DNA of 64,000 nt from Homalodisca vitripennis. Lineage: Eukaryota; Arthropoda; Insecta; Hemiptera; Cicadellidae. Below the pieces are notes generated by a model that ran no database searches, had not been told where the DNA came from, and saw nothing but the letters and a program-made list of their open reading frames with translations. A program made the position numbers and the translations under genes. The DNA lies in NCBI RefSeq assembly GCF_021130785.1, contig NC_060215.1, forward strand, positions 66,840,501 through 66,904,500, in the 5' to 3' direction. Below are positions 53,271 to 64,000 of the stretch, piece by piece; position 1 is the first letter of the stretch, and each line of letters opens with the position of its first letter.

Positions 53271-53320
53271 ATGTACTTTTGTTGACTTGAATAAAGAGTT
53301 TTGAACTTGAACTTGAACTT
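53271..53320 (+). repeat. LINE 3' end with (TTGAAC)n tail
   Basis: TTGACTTGAATAAAGAGTTT followed by TGAACTTGAACTTGAACTT, i.e. an AATAAAGAG-type end and a hexanucleotide tail typical of non-LTR elements. The 5' extent of the insertion is unknown. Confidence 0.6.
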
Positions 53321-56300
53321 ACTTGCATTTTGTTTCATTCGTTACCGACACGAATGTATAATTATAGTCCCGGGATAGTAGGGGTTCTTAGTGATTATGT
53401 GAAATTTCTATTTGGAGGTAATATTGGCTATTCAATATCATTCGGCAGGGTATTCAATTTTGACTACACCAAGTCGCTTGCGTTTTTATATTCTCTCTAA
53501 ATCTCGATTTGCTTTTAATTTATTTTTAATGGTCTCAAATATCTATAAATGTTGTATTAAATTCTCCAAATATAATTCGTTATGTACATAAAAAACCTAC
53601 ATTTTAAGTCATATAGTATTCAAAGGTACTTACAACATTCAAAATTAATTCATTTTCTACTCGTTGTAATAATATTCTTACTCGGCAATCATAGTTTATA
53701 ATAGGATGTATTCACCAAAGACACTGGAGAACCCGCCTTTATGGATTGTTTACTGCACTCCAAATGGATTACTGCACTCTAGATTGTCCAACTCCGGTAC
53801 AGTCAGGTGAAAGAATCACTCACAGTACCAGCCGAGCTGATCCTACCTCGCGTTGACTGTACTAAATGGAATCTTAAAACCTGGCTGGAGTTTTCGAAAT
53901 TCAATACTAACCGTGGATTTGGAGTTATTGAAATATTTAACGCATGTATAATTTATTACCATTACTATGAACCATCTCTAATAAAATGTTAGCATATATA
54001 GATTCTAATGCAGTTTTTTATACGATAAAGATTAATCCTATGTCTTCTATGTATTTATTGTTTATCTTTGATTCATAACTACTGAACCGATTTTTAAAAT
54101 TCTGTTTTGTACTAAAGACATGGTTAAAATACGCATTTTGGAGAGAAGGATTAAAGAGGTGTCTTAGATGACTACGTAACATATAATGTCCAATTAGAAT
54201 TATTATAATTTTATTTGTTGGGATGGTATTTAGACAAAATGGTTAAGATATGTTTATTTGTCTATCGTTGGTTTTCATCTTCAAGACTTTCTATTTCAGG
54301 CATTATACTTACTCTACGGGATATCAATTTAGATCTTTTTCCTAAATCATTGTATTCCTATTATTTGTGTTGGTCAAATCTTGACAGCTTCTCAACAAAT
54401 ATCTGTCTTAGTAAAATATTTCTTGTTCATGGAACTTCACCGAATTGAAGATTATTTTGAATTAACGACGCTTCACTGTTGGACGTAAAGACAACACAAC
54501 ATAAATACAATAACGTATCTACAAACATGTTACGCAATCAAACATATTTCAAGCAAGTAAACATAACCACGTATATACGATGACATTTAAACACTCAAAC
54601 CTACAACTACGTCAATTAAAAAGCAACATGTTACTTTTATGAGTTATCGTGCCATTATTTATTTTAATACCAGCTAATCACAGAATTCACTGTGAGTTCT
54701 TGTTTACTAAACTACGAGTACTAAATCTATGAAATCACGTGGAACATGATTTCGATATACTTTTATTCTTGTAATGTCCCTTGCAATCTTGTAATCTAAA
54801 TCTATGCCCTTTTTGGATTGTTTGTTCTTTATATAGTTGACGAACATTGGTATTTTAACATAGCTGCTTTCACATAGATTTCATGTTTGATAGCTACAAT
54901 TTATGTTTCAGTAAATCTTTGTTAATACATTCTGCCTTAAGAATACAATATACGAGTGCAGTGGAAGGATCACTAGAGAGAAGAGTATTCATATATAAAC
55001 ACTAACAAACTGCCAGATCAATTTTGTAAAGTAGGATCGGCAGTCCACGGGTGCCGGCATGGACTCTCTGTCCCACTCTGTAGAAACGTGACGTAAGCTA
55101 CCCTCGTCAAAATTAGGCGGGGACTTGCAGTCCTACAGTCTGATATTGAGTATTCATAAAGAAGAATTAAACATTCTCAATCGAGCAAAAGATAATGTGA
55201 GGGGGGAAAGATGGGACTCTAGATCACCCATGTATATACGTATATATTACATGTGTTTATGTACATATAGGGCGATACACTAACACACAGGATGGTGTGT
55301 GCATGGAGAGTCAAGGCATTAAGTATCCCTCGTAACAAAATATGACATTATAAAGGTTGCATAGTTTCCAAGATATTGGAATTGTTGTAAAAACATTAAA
55401 AAAACAGCTGAGCTAAATTACAAAATTTAACGCACTACTATAAACTAAAGTTTTCCAACTACTTTATAATTAAATAATTTAATGAAATAATCATATGAAT
55501 GCTGTAATTTTATTAACGTATCACTTTTTCTTTATTTTACTTTCTAGTAAAGGATTTAGGTTAATACAGAGCGGTTTCCAATATTCGTTTTGAATTGATT
55601 AGTTATTCCTAAGAGAATAAGCTGTGTATATAATTTATAGAATTTCCTATCATCTAATAATATTTATTATTTATTAAGGATTGGTAGATGTTTTACAGAT
55701 TTGAACTCGTTGTATAAATATGAGAGAGACAGTTAATTTTAGTTTTAAAACGTTATTAAAACGAGAGATTTTTAAATCATGCATAAACCTGATGTAAGTT
55801 TTGATGATCAAGATATAGGCTAGATAAAAACCTGACTCTAAGGTAGGTGATACTTTTATGAGCCAGAGTTAAAAGAGTAACCCAATTTATAGAAACAAAT
55901 TAGATTTAAATAATATATTTTATTAGCCACGCGTACAAAAACAGCGTACACTAGGCTACTTTTATGTTTTTAAAGTGCTGTTGTATTATCATTGGATCGT
56001 CTTAAAGATGTCTTTTAAGATCAAATAAATTGCTTTGGTGGTCATAATTAGTTAGAAAGGTGGTTGGAATAAAAGATTCGGGCGTCTTTGCGGCTTCTGC
56101 AAGGTATTTTCTTTGTTCTACGATTAGTTATTTTGTTCGTGTACGTGACGTAGTTGTGAAAATCCTTACAGACAATGTTTTTGCGGTGCTTTGTGCAGAC
56201 TAAACAGTCAACCTAGCAGTTTATAATGTATTAATTTCCGCCCATATCTATGACTGAACATAATACCTATAAACATCTCATACACAAACATCCATCTTTC

Positions 56301-58490
56301 CACAATGTTCATTTATTTTAAAATCCCTGAATGTCCGCATCTTTTTACAGCATCAGTAACCTCTTCGGTGTCATTATTCTCAAAATAAATTTTAATTAAA
56401 AAACATAATATGTAATGAATAAAATCGAATGTTTTATGATTACAATTGTGTGTTTTAAGGTGTAATTATCATTATTAAATGACTAAAGTCAGATGTGCGG
56501 TAATCAAGTACGGATTGTTTAAACTGCAATGCATACATAAACTGAGGCATCACCATTAACCAGAGTTCTGAACAAGTCATGTGATGAATGAGCGGAGGCT
56601 GTAAGCATAAATAGTAGCTACTTTTCTGACAAACACAAGGACACGAGTATTTTTTCATTATTCTATCTATGGATTGAGATGTAGGCTGGAGCAGCTTCCA
56701 AATGACAATAAAAACTTGTAGTCATCTCGGTTTATAAATTCCGGATATGCTTAAATGTTAAAGAAAACATTGGCATTAACTTGAACATGTGAGGAGACTT
56801 CAATATATCTGCCGGTCCTCAGTTTGATCAAATAACTAACTGATCATCACAATTTCTGTGGCTTTCAAGAAGCCAATTTCATTTTAGCAAAACTGAAGAG
56901 GTTTAAGATGTGTTTGGCTATTTTTAATTTCGATGTCATGCTTATACCAAAAAATAAATCCTAGTGTTATTCCCAACGTCCATTAGAGTCATTGTTTTAA
57001 TGGATGAGGATGTACTTTTATAACTTTGTGAAGTCGATAACAGCTCATGATGAGAGAGACCAACGTAGATAAGTTAAGAACAGAGTTAAGATAACGAATG
57101 ATAAAGGGTATCAAACAAAGCAACTGGGATAAAATTCAATATTTTGAAATATCGGGGAGATCAGTGGTTTCGTCCTTAAACGTCTCACTCAAATATTTAT
57201 ACAAAGAAACACGAAAACTAAACTCTTGGAAACTTACATGAAGGGGATCAAGAGAATAGTAAATTTATTTAATTATAGCAATAAAGTATGTTTGGTGTTA
57301 AATAAGTATTTAATATACATATATAAGAAACTATTGCAGTATGAATATTTTAATAGCTGAGTTGGTAGAAACACCGTTCATACATTTGAGCGCTGAAATT
57401 GTAAAAACCAATGGGTAAATAAATGGTATCTTGCTGTCTATGATTGCTACTCTAGATTTAGTGAGATCACTTATCAAGAGATTTACCACATAACAATAAT
57501 TGGGGGGTTATGTGTGAGATTTGTGGCAGGCGTTTAATATCAGATTCCAGATGTGTAAAATGGGTATTAACTGTTTTATTGATGTACTATAGAGATTGAT
57601 GTTGGACTAAATTCAGTTATTATCCTACCTTCTTCTACTAGATTCTTTAAATTCAAGTAATGGACGAATTCCTTTCCTTTGGTAAAATATTCCTTTACTT
57701 AACCTCGTTATAGACTAGATCGGACTTTGTATGTATGTATGTGTGTATGTTTTTTTTTTACCGGTTTGCTGTTATGTATTAATGGAATTGCAGTTCTTAT
57801 TATTTTTCCATACTAAAAATCAGTCCAGCTGAAGCCAAGCCAGAATACATGAACGTTCCTAGAAGCGCAATTTGGCCAATTTAATAAGTTCATATTTTGT
57901 TAGCAATATCTACTACCGTTTCTGCACTCGTATATGTATAGTGTAGACTAATGACAATTGCTGAAAACTGTACGAAGTGAATAGTGTACATTTCAGGAAA
58001 GAAAGTAAATTTGAAGAGAGATGTTACACATTTAGGCGAATATGTTTTATCACACGTGTTGTAATCAAACAAATAGGCTAATTATAAACAATTCTGAAAT
58101 ACAAACTTCTGTTTATCAAAATTCAAGATGATAGGGTGTTAGACCTGATACTGGTCGTGATAAAACATTTTGTTTTAAGTATAAATACTTGGAAGAATTT
58201 TATAGGCTAGGTAAATGGTGTAATGCATGCTAATATTGTCTGAAATAGTATAGTTTAAATGAGATGGCTGCGTCATTTCGTTTAATCTTAGTTGTACTTT
58301 TACTTAAAATGTTATGATTGACACTTAAATATTTAAATTATAGCTTATAAAATGCTATAAAAGTAGATGAGCTAGTGTTTGAATATGAAGTGTTTATTAA
58401 TATGATCATCATAAACATAAACTGATGAACTTTACCAATTCAACTATAATCATTTAGCTTGGTACAATTTTAAAGCAGACAGATTGGCAA
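53321..58490. other. Long intergenic stretch without a supported gene
   Basis: AT-rich. A fragment at 54060-54110 (CATAACTACTGAACCGATTT) resembles the internal part of Helitron-like elements. A tRNA A-box-like AGCTGAGTTGGTAGAAACAC lies at 57355-57374 without a matching B box. A less AT-rich patch at 55030-55140 is unexplained. Short ORFs on both strands show no domain features. Confidence 0.35.
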
Positions 58491-58512
58491 TCTATTTAAA
58501 TGTATTAAAATT

Positions 58513-58665
58513 TAGTATGTGTCAGAAATAAACAAACAATTAAGTGATGAAGATACATATAAGAAACTGGACAAAAACTTAACAGAATAGTTCTATTCCG
58601 ACATTTCAAAATATTTAAATGAAAATTGTGAAAATGAAAATCTGTCCAAAAGTTCAATAGCTTTA
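58513..58665 (+). pseudogene. N-terminal extension of the PLE ORF, broken by one TAG
   Basis: In frame with the main ORF, 58513-58665 reads as PLE-type text (EINKQLSDEDTYKKLDKNL) with one in-frame TAG at about 58589-58591 and then FYSDISKYLNENCENENLSK up to the first ATG. Homology fades upstream of about 58513, where a further TAG is met; that is probably the 5' truncation point. Confidence 0.7.
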
Positions 58666-60321
58666 ATGATACCACAACATCCAAGTACACCAGTCTTTTA
58701 TATTTTTCCCAAATTACACAAGAAAATTATGCTACCACCAAGACGTCCGATAGTATCTTATTGTTCATCACCTACAGAAAGAATTTCTGCATATGTGGAT
58801 CATCAGCTACAGGACTTTGTCCAAAATCTACCATCATTCATAAAAAATTTCGATGACTTTTTAGATAAACTTAAAAATGTACCCCAACCTCTTCCTAACG
58901 ATGCAATATTGGTCACTGTTGATGTCACTTCTTTATACACAAATATAGAACACGATGAAGGAATTGAAGCTGTAACATACTATCTTAATCAAAGACAAAT
59001 TGACACAAAACCTAGTACTTCATTTATTACAAAATTAATCAATTTTGTGCTTACAATGAATTGCTTCCGTTTTCAGGATACATTTTATTTACAACAAAAA
59101 GGCACAGCCATGGGAACTCGTATGGCTCCGTCATATGCCAATCTTTTCATGGGAAAACTAGAAACAGATTTTCTCAACAGTCAAAATTACAAGCCTATAT
59201 TTTGGAAACGTTTTATTGATGACATTTTCTTTATTTGGACACATGGGAAGAATAATTTAACCAACTTTTTAGAACATTTAAACAATTTTAGCAAATTAAA
59301 ATTCACATTTGAGACGTCTTCAACATCAGTCCAATTTTTAGATATGGACGTATTTATTGAAAATGGACATTTAAAAAGCAAAATTAACGTAAAACAAACG
59401 AATAATTTGGAGTGTTTAAACTACGACAGCTGTCATCCAGTCCATATCAAGAGGAATATACCAAAAAGTTTAGCATGCAGAGCTCAAAAATTATGTAGTA
59501 ATACAAATGACTTGGAAAAATACATTGACGATATTATGAACGCATTCTTAAGAAGAGGTTATCCACGAAAATTACTGAAAGATAAACTTAATGTAAAAAA
59601 GAAAACACTACATTCTAAATTTGAAAACAGTGATCCAAAATTAATAGTTCAATACCATCCAGGGCTTCACAAAATTAATAATATTCTTAAAATAGCATTT
59701 AATACCTTACAAAATTCTAGTTCAACTAATGATATTTTTAAAACAACTCCTAGAGTAATCTTTAAAAGACCTACTATTCTTAAAGATATATTGGTCAAAC
59801 CTAAATTACCAATGACAAACACCAATGAAAAATCAATACCAAAACAAAAAGGATCACATCCGTGTAATAAACCAAGATGTTTGATTTGTAAAATGTTACC
59901 AAATTCTTCAAAATTCACTAGTAGCAAAACACGCAAGACATATCCTATCATCGGCAACTTGTCTTGTGAATCTAAAAATGTGATTTACCAAATTCAATGT
60001 AAAAAATGTCCAGCAGATTATATTGGCTCAACAACAAATACCTTGAGGACAAGAATGACAGGACACCGATTTGATTATAAACACCAAGATTTAAAGAAAA
60101 CTGTCGTGACTCATGGTATAAATCACAATGAAACTTTTGAAAATACATATTTAGTCAAACCTATTAGGCAAGTACATACAAATTCAAACCCAATTTACCT
60201 CAGAACATTAGAACAAGCACACCAATTGGTTTTAAAGAGCAAAATTCCACACGGACTCAACATCAGAAAACTTAGCCAAAAACGTCTAAATTTGAAATCA
60301 ACATACGGAACAATTGTTTAG
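58666..60321 (+). CDS. Penelope-like reverse transcriptase with GIY-YIG endonuclease (551 aa from first ATG)
   Basis: Acts in copying and inserting its own element. Seen: VFYIFPKLHKK and RPIVS at residues 10-32 (finger motifs), VTVDVTSLYTNI at about 84-95 (motif A aspartates), QQKGTAMGTRMAPSYANLFM at about 144-163 (motif B), RFIDDIFFIW at about 182-191 (motif C, catalytic DD), then SVQFLDMDVFI. A linker zinc-type motif CNKPRCLIC lies at about 404-412. The endonuclease starts NVIYQIQCKKC and has ADYIGSTTNTLRTRMTGHR, the GIY-YIG core with its catalytic Arg. The frame stays homologous upstream of the ATG (NKQLSDEDTYKKLDKNLTE, then TAG, then FYSDISKYLNE), so this Met is probably not the native start. 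Almost no damage otherwise: a young insertion. Confidence 0.92.
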   Translation: MIPQHPSTPVFYIFPKLHKKIMLPPRRPIVSYCSSPTERISAYVDHQLQDFVQNLPSFIKNFDDFLDKLKNVPQPLPNDAILVTVDVTSLYTNIEHDEGIEAVTYYLNQRQIDTKPSTSFITKLINFVLTMNCFRFQDTFYLQQKGTAMGTRMAPSYANLFMGKLETDFLNSQNYKPIFWKRFIDDIFFIWTHGKNNLTNFLEHLNNFSKLKFTFETSSTSVQFLDMDVFIENGHLKSKINVKQTNNLECLNYDSCHPVHIKRNIPKSLACRAQKLCSNTNDLEKYIDDIMNAFLRRGYPRKLLKDKLNVKKKTLHSKFENSDPKLIVQYHPGLHKINNILKIAFNTLQNSSSTNDIFKTTPRVIFKRPTILKDILVKPKLPMTNTNEKSIPKQKGSHPCNKPRCLICKMLPNSSKFTSSKTRKTYPIIGNLSCESKNVIYQIQCKKCPADYIGSTTNTLRTRMTGHRFDYKHQDLKKTVVTHGINHNETFENTYLVKPIRQVHTNSNPIYLRTLEQAHQLVLKSKIPHGLNIRKLSQKRLNLKSTYGTIV

Positions 60322-60419
60322 TTCATGTCATCTGTATTTATTATTATTACTTATTCACTGTTTATTTACTTTCGTTTGTACTGTTTTCTTTTATATTTTT
60401 ATATTTTATACATTTTTTG

Positions 60420-60453
60420 CACCTGAAGACGGTTTTCACCGAAATATAGTGCC
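60420..60453 (+). ncRNA. Structured hairpin motif in the PLE 3' UTR
   Basis: GCAC-CTGAAGA-CGGT-TTTC-ACCG-AAATATA-GTGC: CGGT pairs with ACCG around TTTC, and GCAC pairs with GTGC around the CTGAAGA/AAATATA internal loop. CTGANGA...GAAA-like blocks around a short stem recall the hammerhead ribozyme core reported for Penelope-like elements, and CTGAAGANGG...CCGAAA is a recurring PLE 3' motif as I remember. A functional ribozyme is not shown: the stem order does not fit a canonical hammerhead. Confidence 0.4.
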
Positions 60454-60766
60454 TATGTTTTAAAAACAATTTGTTTTAATTGTAAAGTAATTCACTACAG
60501 ATAATATATAAAGCCTCTAGGCATCAACTCTCAAAGTAAAAGCAAATAAGTCTATTGACACTTTTATACACCTTTTTAACGCCTCGTTTTGTTCATTTCG
60601 ATGTTACCTTTTGTGTGTTTCATATATTTCTGTTAATATTACTGTTACAGACTCTTTTTACTGTCTTTTCTTAATTCGTTTTTCTAATTACATTCTGATT
60701 TAAAGTTATGTTGCTTAAAGTTTTAATATTGAAATAGTTTGATTTTAAACTCAAAAAGTATTTCAC

Positions 60767-60988
60767 GTGACCAGCATGACATCGGACAATGAAGAATTAA
60801 AACGTTTCTTATTGAATCAGATCCAATATCACACAACAAAACTAGCAAAGTGTTATTTACATATTCTATATTTAGGTGCTTGTTTAAATCTAGGCATTGT
60901 CCCCAATGGCCTCACAGTAAAATTTTCTTTATCAGGAATACCAAAGTACATGCATGATTCAATAAATGTATTAAAAGAAATGCTTTAA
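60767..60988 (+). CDS. Small ORF resembling the N-terminus of a Penelope-like ORF (73 aa)
   Basis: Starts MTSMTSDNEELKRFLLNQIQ and contains AKCYLHILYLGACLNLGIVP then NGLTVKFSLS. A helix ending in C..LGIVPxGL is what I expect at the start of PLE proteins. It lies about 300 bp after the PLE 3' end in the same orientation, as expected for a head-to-tail partial copy, a known PLE arrangement. It ends at a TAA with no RT behind it. Alternatively an independent small gene. Confidence 0.45.
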   Translation: MTSMTSDNEELKRFLLNQIQYHTTKLAKCYLHILYLGACLNLGIVPNGLTVKFSLSGIPKYMHDSINVLKEML

Positions 60989-62860
60989 TCAGGATAAAAA
61001 AGAGAATTTTCTGAAATTTAAATAAAATAAAATTCTTACTTTACTAAAAGTGAAAAATGTGTTTACAAACTTTCAATAAAACTATAATTAATTAATATTT
61101 GCAATAAAGTTAATTTAACTGTTGCGCTGTTGCATTTTTTTATTGTACTGGTTACTTAGGTAACTAGTAAAATCAATACTTGTTAACTAGTAGAACCAAA
61201 GGCTGTAGTTTCACAAATTAATTTTAATATTGTGGTAATGATATTTTATTTTTCTGTAATTGGAAAATTCTTTGTACAAGGATTGAAGTACATTTACATA
61301 TTGTTATGTTGTGCTCTTGATTGAAATTCGGTCTGTATATCATAATTCTAACTTGACACTATTTTATTTCTAGTTTAAAGTTTTGTTTCATTACACAACA
61401 CAATGGTACTCTCCTAACTGAAGTAAAATGAATTTAATTTGTTTATCTCTATGGACGAACTATTACTGATAAAGAAAATATGCTAATCTCTTCTCAGCAG
61501 TTCTCGTTCTTCACAACCGCACAGCACGCTGTGTCTTGGGTTTTATGCTGAATTTATGTTATTGTGTAATTCTGTCCTATTAACTTTTGTATATAAAACA
61601 ACCTCAACTCTCAGTGTAAATAAAAATACTGATCCCTCAACCAATGGATGGTCAACTACCGTTTTAAAACATCGTCTGATAATCAACCCACCTCGTACTA
61701 TAATGAATTATCTCACTGTATGATTACAGAAGCGCGATGAGATCTACACTAAATCTGGTACGTGTTACTGAGAAGGGTATATAATGTACTATATTTTTGT
61801 ATACAGTACTATATTTGTTACGTGTACATATTATTTGTTATGTATGGACTTGTGTACGAAATGTAAACAGTGCTTGTGAATTGATTCAGACCAATCTTGA
61901 CACGTGAATAGAACCTGCCATTGTGGGGTCTTGAATGAACTTCTAATTGGTACGGGTCAAGCTGGTTATGTGAATAAACAAATAAATGCCTTCGATAAAT
62001 TCAATATCAAGTCTCATTCAATACAAGGATTTTAAAATGGCGATCTTTAGCGACTGTCTAAAATCTTTTCTCATCTAAAGATCTGGAAATAAATTAAACA
62101 CGCATTTTTGGCTGGGTTCCCTTTAACCAGTCAGACTTTCAATCAGACGGCCCTGTTGTATGACGTCATTATTATATGTTTGCAGTCAAACCTGCACAAC
62201 AAATACATTGTATTTAACCAATCCCATATAAACGGGGGAATCTTAGGAGCAAAGTACATATTACAATAAATTTAGCGATTTTCTTTATGTACAGTGAGTC
62301 GCCCACTAAATGAGTGTATATCAACCCATGAGAGGCAATGCAAAAGTAGAAGGGCCATATCTTCTCCTCACTTCCCTACCAATCCTTTCCATTCATAACT
62401 TACTTCCTCCAGGATTGGCGTGTCTTCTCGAATTCGTGCACATTATTACTACCAACACGACGAAAATTATAATTCGTCATACTCTATCTGAACTGTTAAA
62501 CTCATCGGACACGAGATCCGTTCTAAACCAAATGTACTGTGCAGATTTCGCAACACACAATGCATGTACTGTAGATATACGTTCCTACACATTTCTACTC
62601 GTAATTGAGTATTAAACAACATACAAAGGACGCAACAGCCTTTTAAAAAATATCTTACTGTACAATACAGATATTATTGCAAATGGGTAAATATTTGGTA
62701 GTAAGGACCAAATTGTAGACGTGTACTTTTGTATTTTAATGAACTAGTGTTTATTTGTCTTGAGGAGTTTTTATTCTAATGTCGGGCTTTGCGAAACGCG
62801 GTACAAACATTTTAAACAACATCATAAAAAACTTAGTTTTTCTATTGTTAGAAGGAAATT
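60989..62860. other. Downstream of the PLE, nothing firm
   Basis: AT-rich. The 101-codon ORF at 62310-62615 has no recognisable domain and ordinary flanks, so I do not call it a gene. Less AT-rich patches near 61500 and 62340-62420 are unexplained. Confidence 0.35.
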
Positions 62861-63466
62861 ATTAAATATTATATAGTACAATATTGATATATATCAAGAT
62901 AATATTCTTGTTTACCTTATGCATTACTAATAACTCTAAGTGGGTAAACTCTCGCTCACCCGTTAAATATTATATAGTACAATATTAATATATAGCAAGA
63001 TAATATTCTTGTTTACCTTATGCATTACTAATAACTCTAAGTGGGTAAACTCTCGCTCACCCGTTAAATATTATATAGTACAATATTAATATATAGCAAG
63101 ATAATATTCTTGTTTACCTTATGCATTACTAATAACTCTAGGTGGGTAAACTCTCGCTCACCCGTTAAATATTATATAGTACAATATTAATATATAGCAA
63201 GATAATATTCTTGTTTACCTTATGCATTACTAATAACTCTAAGTGGGTAAACTCTCGCTCACCCGTTAAATATTATATAGTACAATATTAATATATAGCA
63301 AGATAATATTCTTGTTTACCTTATGCATTACTAATAACTCTAAGTGGGTAAACTCTCGCTCACCCGTTAAATATTATATAGTACAATATTAATATATAGC
63401 AAGATAATATTCTTGTTTACCTTGTGCATTACCAATAACTCTAAGTGGGTAAACTGTCGCTCACCA
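62861..63466. repeat. 101-bp tandem satellite, six copies
   Basis: Units start at 62861, 62962, 63063, 63164, 63265 and 63366 with exact 101-bp spacing. Each has GTTAAATATTATATAGTACA, an AT palindrome-rich middle, TTGTTTACCTTATGCATTAC and GGGTAAACTCTCGCTCACCC. Middle copies are almost identical; the first (GATATATATCAAG) and last (CTTGTGCATTACC, CTGTCGCTCACCAG) copies are more diverged, as expected at array edges. Confidence 0.97.
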
Positions 63467-64000
63467 GTATTCAGTTTAGATAGCGTTTTATAATACTATG
63501 TTTAAAAAAGAATAGGTTGTTGATATCCACCCGTCAAAAGTTTTAAATAGCTGCATTTTACAGAATTGTTTTATATTTTCATACAATTTTAGTCTTAACC
63601 CTTAACAAAAATTACACCCAGGTTGATCATGATACAATTTAAATTTGAAAATTCATTAAAATGCGTTAATAATTACAGACTTTCATTTTATAAGTTAAAC
63701 AGTTCGAAACTTATAAAGCCGTTTAGTAACTGTTTTAACATTACAGTAGAGATCCTAAATGTTATTAAAAACACCGTTCACAAAACTATTATTGTCTAGT
63801 TCCGAAGTAAAATAATTTAATGATAACATATATTATTTAATTATTACAAAGATAAAGCGTAGGTTTCTTTCTTTGATATATTATACTTTCTTTTACAAAA
63901 CTACGAAAAGTTTTGGCAGTACTCTGTTAGTTAAAGGAATCCATTAAAATGTTATGAAAGTTTTGGTTTCTCGTGTCAAACTATCTCATTAGCTTAACTA
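63467..64000. other. Right edge of the window, nothing recognised
   Basis: AT-rich sequence without a supported feature. Confidence 0.5.

Larger units (their letters stand above)
58513..60470 (+). mobile_element. Penelope-like retroelement, 5' truncated, nearly intact coding part
   Basis: Contains the RT plus GIY-YIG ORF at 58666-60321, an N-terminal extension readable to about 58513, and a 3' UTR ending after the hairpin at 60420-60453. PLEs move by target-primed reverse transcription using their own endonuclease. The N-terminal part of the usual ORF and any long terminal pseudo-LTR on the left are not visible. Some PLEs are still active, but this copy has an in-frame TAG near its N-terminus. 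Confidence 0.88.

Noticed and set aside
57355..57420. tRNA gene or SINE head starting AGCTGAGTTGGTAGAAAC
   Set aside because: The A-box resemblance is not followed by a B box or a cloverleaf; likely chance or too decayed.
59187..59957. Minus-strand ORFs inside the Penelope-like ORF
   Set aside because: Antisense shadows of the RT/endonuclease frame.
62310..62615. 101-codon plus-strand ORF
   Set aside because: No recognisable domain, signal or context; plausible by chance, so not called as a gene without homology or transcript evidence.
62861..63466. CRISPR array or operator array
   Set aside because: Whole 101-bp units repeat without variable spacers; it is a tandem satellite.

Overview
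The window looks like an insect (arthropod) nuclear genome. It is strongly AT-rich, with long introns, (AT)n and (GT)n microsatellites, a Penelope-like element, Jockey/CR1-type LINE fragments, a 5S-rRNA-derived SINE, a Helitron-like element and several foldback elements. No bacterial gene organisation is visible. A hemipteran-like insect is my guess, but the species cannot be fixed from what I see.

The one clear host gene is Kdm2 (JHDM1/FBXL10/11-type histone H3K36 lysine demethylase) on the minus strand. I rebuilt it exon by exon by splicing on AG/GT sites and checking reading phase. Thirteen downstream coding exons run from 29846 down to the stop codon at 1972-1974. Two alternative phase-compatible first coding exons lie far upstream (42875-42967 and 49695-49748). 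The joined product is 1045 or 1058 aa, with domain order JmjC, CXXC, PHD, F-box, leucine-rich repeats, which is the canonical KDM2 order. The Fe(II) ligands H229/D231/H301, the 2-oxoglutarate contacts T226/K246, all eight CXXC cysteines and all eight PHD ligands are present (numbering of the 1058-aa form), so the enzyme looks intact.

Layout: 1-1971 is the 3' flank/UTR. 1972-29846 is the compact part of Kdm2, with introns holding LINE remnants (about 8.9-10.7 kb minus, 15.0-16.8 kb plus), a 5S-derived SINE (17.9-18.15 kb), a foldback element and minisatellites. 29847-49750 is a very long 5' region of Kdm2 with the two first exons, a possible extra exon at 33196-33270, GC-rich patches that could be promoters, foldbacks and microsatellites. 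49.75-58.5 kb is an intergenic repeat landscape with a tRNA-derived SINE pair, a TIR transposon remnant and a Helitron-like element. 58.5-60.5 kb is a Penelope-like retroelement whose reverse transcriptase and GIY-YIG endonuclease are open, interrupted only near its N-terminus. It is followed by a small ORF resembling a PLE N-terminus. 62.86-63.47 kb is a six-copy 101-bp tandem satellite.

I found no convincing previously undescribed multigene system. The points most worth a second look are the nearly intact Penelope-like element with its structured 3' hairpin and trailing N-terminal ORF, the 5S-derived SINE with a clean target-site duplication, the alternative N-termini of Kdm2, an orphan cysteine-rich mini-ORF at about 47 kb, and the 101-bp satellite.
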